Below are positions 24,001 to 24,476 of a stretch of DNA of 24,476 nt, one piece after another. Under the pieces are notes generated by a model. That model searched no databases and had not been told where the DNA came from. It saw nothing but the letters and a program-made list of their open reading frames with translations. The first letter of the stretch is position 1. Each line of letters starts with the position of its first letter. The translations under genes and the position numbers were made by a program. Where the stretch lies: contig DXEY01000098.1 in the NCBI GenBank assembly GCA_019114745.1, forward strand, positions 1-24,476, written 5' to 3'. This DNA is from Candidatus Mediterraneibacter colneyensis (lineage in GTDB: Bacteria > Bacillota > Clostridia > Lachnospirales > Lachnospiraceae).

Positions 24001-24476
24001 CTCTATCTGTAGGAGATATCCTCCTTCTGTCGGATGAAGTGTGAAATGTTCTGCCTCAAGCGTCTTTTTTTCGTCTTTTGCCGTCGGGAACTCGAAGCGG
24101 TTCTCTTCGGTATAATTTGCAAATGTAAAGATTACGTCTACGTCTGTATCCTGATTTACATTGCTAATCGTATACTTTCCGCCCTCAACCTGATCTTTGA
24201 CTTCGCTGCCTCCGACTTTAACCTGACTGACTTCATAGCCCGCTTCAGGCGTGATTGTGAGCACTGTGCTGCCGCCTTTTGCTACCTCTGCACTGTCAAC
24301 CTGAGCAGTTCCGCCGTCCGTTGTACGCACATTAATCCAGAATGGACCGTCAAATGTCTTTGGAGTAATGACAAATTTGTCGATGCTCGGCGCATTGGCG
24401 TCATCTGCTGTTAGGGTGATCACTCCCTCACCTGCCTCAGTTACTGTAATCTCAAAATCCACCTCCATGTCGGATC
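21055..24476 (-). CDS. Giant wall-anchored modular carbohydrate-binding protein (5' end outside window)
   Basis: The frame is open through the right edge, so at least 1139 residues of a longer protein are present and the N-terminus is missing. Residues below count from the ATG at 24468. The pattern is: end of a CBM-like module (to about 37), InlB-like repeat (43-118), CBM-like (119-275), FIVAR (283-349), InlB-like (351-440), CBM-like (441-589). It continues InlB-like (599-674), CBM-like (675-829), FIVAR (835-900), InlB-like (903-984), FIVAR (990-1056), a Gly/Ser/Asp linker, then AAQTGD, a hydrophobic segment and RKRSTR. The CBM-like units share AEHF, F(I/V)N..N.GD.I, Y.V...Y.SG...N..SW and PQ(I/V)D motifs, similar to CBM6/35-type beta-sandwiches. 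No catalytic domain is visible in this part; a glycosidase domain upstream is likely, given its neighbours. It is the upstream member of the three-gene block. Confidence 0.85.
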   Translation of the reverse strand, partial: SDMEVDFEITVTEAGEGVITLTADDANAPSIDKFVITPKTFDGPFWINVRTTDGGTAQVDSAEVAKGGSTVLTITPEAGYEVSQVKVGGSEVKDQVEGGKYTISNVNQDTDVDVIFTFANYTEENRFEFPTAKDEKKTLEAEHFTLHPTEGGYLLQIEDNLEGASNGKYVDGMDHNDVIEVPYYAEKAGAYEVTLTYASGSTTNEIAWATTPEDLIKEGGSDGDDVVPTVGAVNEENKWRTVTFNITVTKPGPGVWTFTGPEGNSPRLDKFDIKLTSITAEAADKVALEIAIQDGNREAAKTDAFTLESIQALEEKVAEAQKVFEDKNATQEQADNAVSAVNEAIDNLKTLTYTINASAAENGGGTVTASEQTVDRGESVDLTIVPDYGYEAVSIQVNNEVINSDPGTAQNPETEFYGPNGTYTISNITEDQTVVVTFEETGYTEKERFTFPKAGNTAELDAAKATLFNSGGNGEKWKLDVSTGAWTTGEGFINSMNSGDKICIPYTAAETGEYTVTVVYRSGNNSNGFSWSEAEGKIENGSVTAGANDSAGATHEKEFTMNVETAGDGILTIAAGASGAPQIDKLVISKAGTQPDPEEKYTVTASVKDNVGGTVSVDPTEVIAGNSATVTFTPAEGYKVGTVTVNDTATEVTGNSLTLSDIREDKEVIVTYELDYYTENNRFYLPTEVGVESKTVQAEHFILKGSGDPAAQEIREVEGTWAEGGIFVNWFNNGDSIVLNYFAQKAGTYEFVMRYQSGSATNGISWSGANITLGSLTLDGEGEADDSSNMSPKTKTFEVEITKEGEGQLIISAGAGNAPQVDQFEISLTKETSAATVNKDALKQAIDAATAKLKDETFTQESRDELAEAIKTAQGVFEAEDATQEQVNEKTNLLNNFPLVKAPVTYTVTADEVANGSITLTGDAEDGIVEEGQDAAYTVTANSGYVIDTLTVNGAEVAEAKGLETYSGTVEDVNADVTIAATFKLKDSGTNTNLKDLYDAIEDARAILKQTDKYTAASLEEYGKIIDAAYAVYESDNADADDIAAAIQSLKDGLSVLVEQGGGTTDPGTPGTGDDKPGTGSGGDSSGNGKPQGGSGSGKDTVKAAQTGDDTNVMIWIIALAAAAAAGGAVLVIRKRSTR
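21982..24342 (-). repeat. Protein-level tandem CBM-like / InlB-like repeat array
   Basis: Three complete CBM-like copies lie at 23644-24114, 22702-23148 and 21982-22446, with the tail of a fourth before 24342. InlB-like repeats precede each one at 24115-24342, 23149-23418 and 22447-22674, and always join directly via a YTExxRF motif. The copies are diverged at residue level, so the array is old and not a recent nucleotide duplication. A last InlB-like copy without a following CBM is at 21517-21762. Confidence 0.75.

Overview
This window looks like a chromosomal segment of a low-to-mid GC Gram-positive gut anaerobe, most likely a Lachnospiraceae member (Ruminococcus torques/gnavus, Dorea or Blautia type). 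That inference rests on the glgC-glgD pair, strong GGAGG ribosome sites, a YcxB-like remnant, a DUF3810 zincin, a DUF3887 protein, and very large wall-anchored glycosidases built from F5/8C, FIVAR and InlB-type modules. The species cannot be fixed from sequence alone. No rRNA, tRNA, CRISPR array or insertion sequence was seen.

Left part (1-6.3 kb). A promoter with a perfect -10 drives glgC-glgD on the plus strand (1-nt gap), the two subunits of ADP-glucose pyrophosphorylase. They end at a strong hairpin terminator shared with a convergent Rpn/PD-(D/E)XK nuclease-family gene that carries a heptad-repeat coiled-coil tail. Upstream of that gene, also on the minus strand, is a 757-residue aconitase-superfamily hydratase (YbhJ-like). 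A roughly 97-nt imperfect inverted repeat lies directly after its stop codon.

Middle part (6.3-10.2 kb). A minus-strand, closely spaced cluster of envelope-type genes: a DUF3887-type single-pass membrane protein, a small Cys-containing protein, a DUF3810 membrane zincin, a secreted lipoprotein, and a frame-disrupted YcxB-like remnant. It has its own extended -10 promoter candidate just after the terminator of the next block.

Right part (10.2-24.5 kb). Three giant secreted proteins are encoded in a row on the minus strand and look co-transcribed. They are a modular carbohydrate-binding protein whose N-terminus lies outside the window, a GH84 beta-N-acetylglucosaminidase with F5/8C-like and FIVAR modules, and a GH20 beta-hexosaminidase/lacto-N-biosidase-like enzyme. 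All three end in the same proline-less sorting signal, (A/V)QTGD, followed by a membrane segment and basic tail. A clear terminator closes the block. Together they read as a cell-surface module for removing N-acetylhexosamine from host glycans such as mucin or milk oligosaccharides; the third enzyme activity, if any, is encoded beyond the right edge.

The parts most worth a second look are the repeated CBM/InlB/FIVAR architecture of the right-most protein, the shared non-canonical sorting motif, and the uncharacterised four-gene envelope operon.
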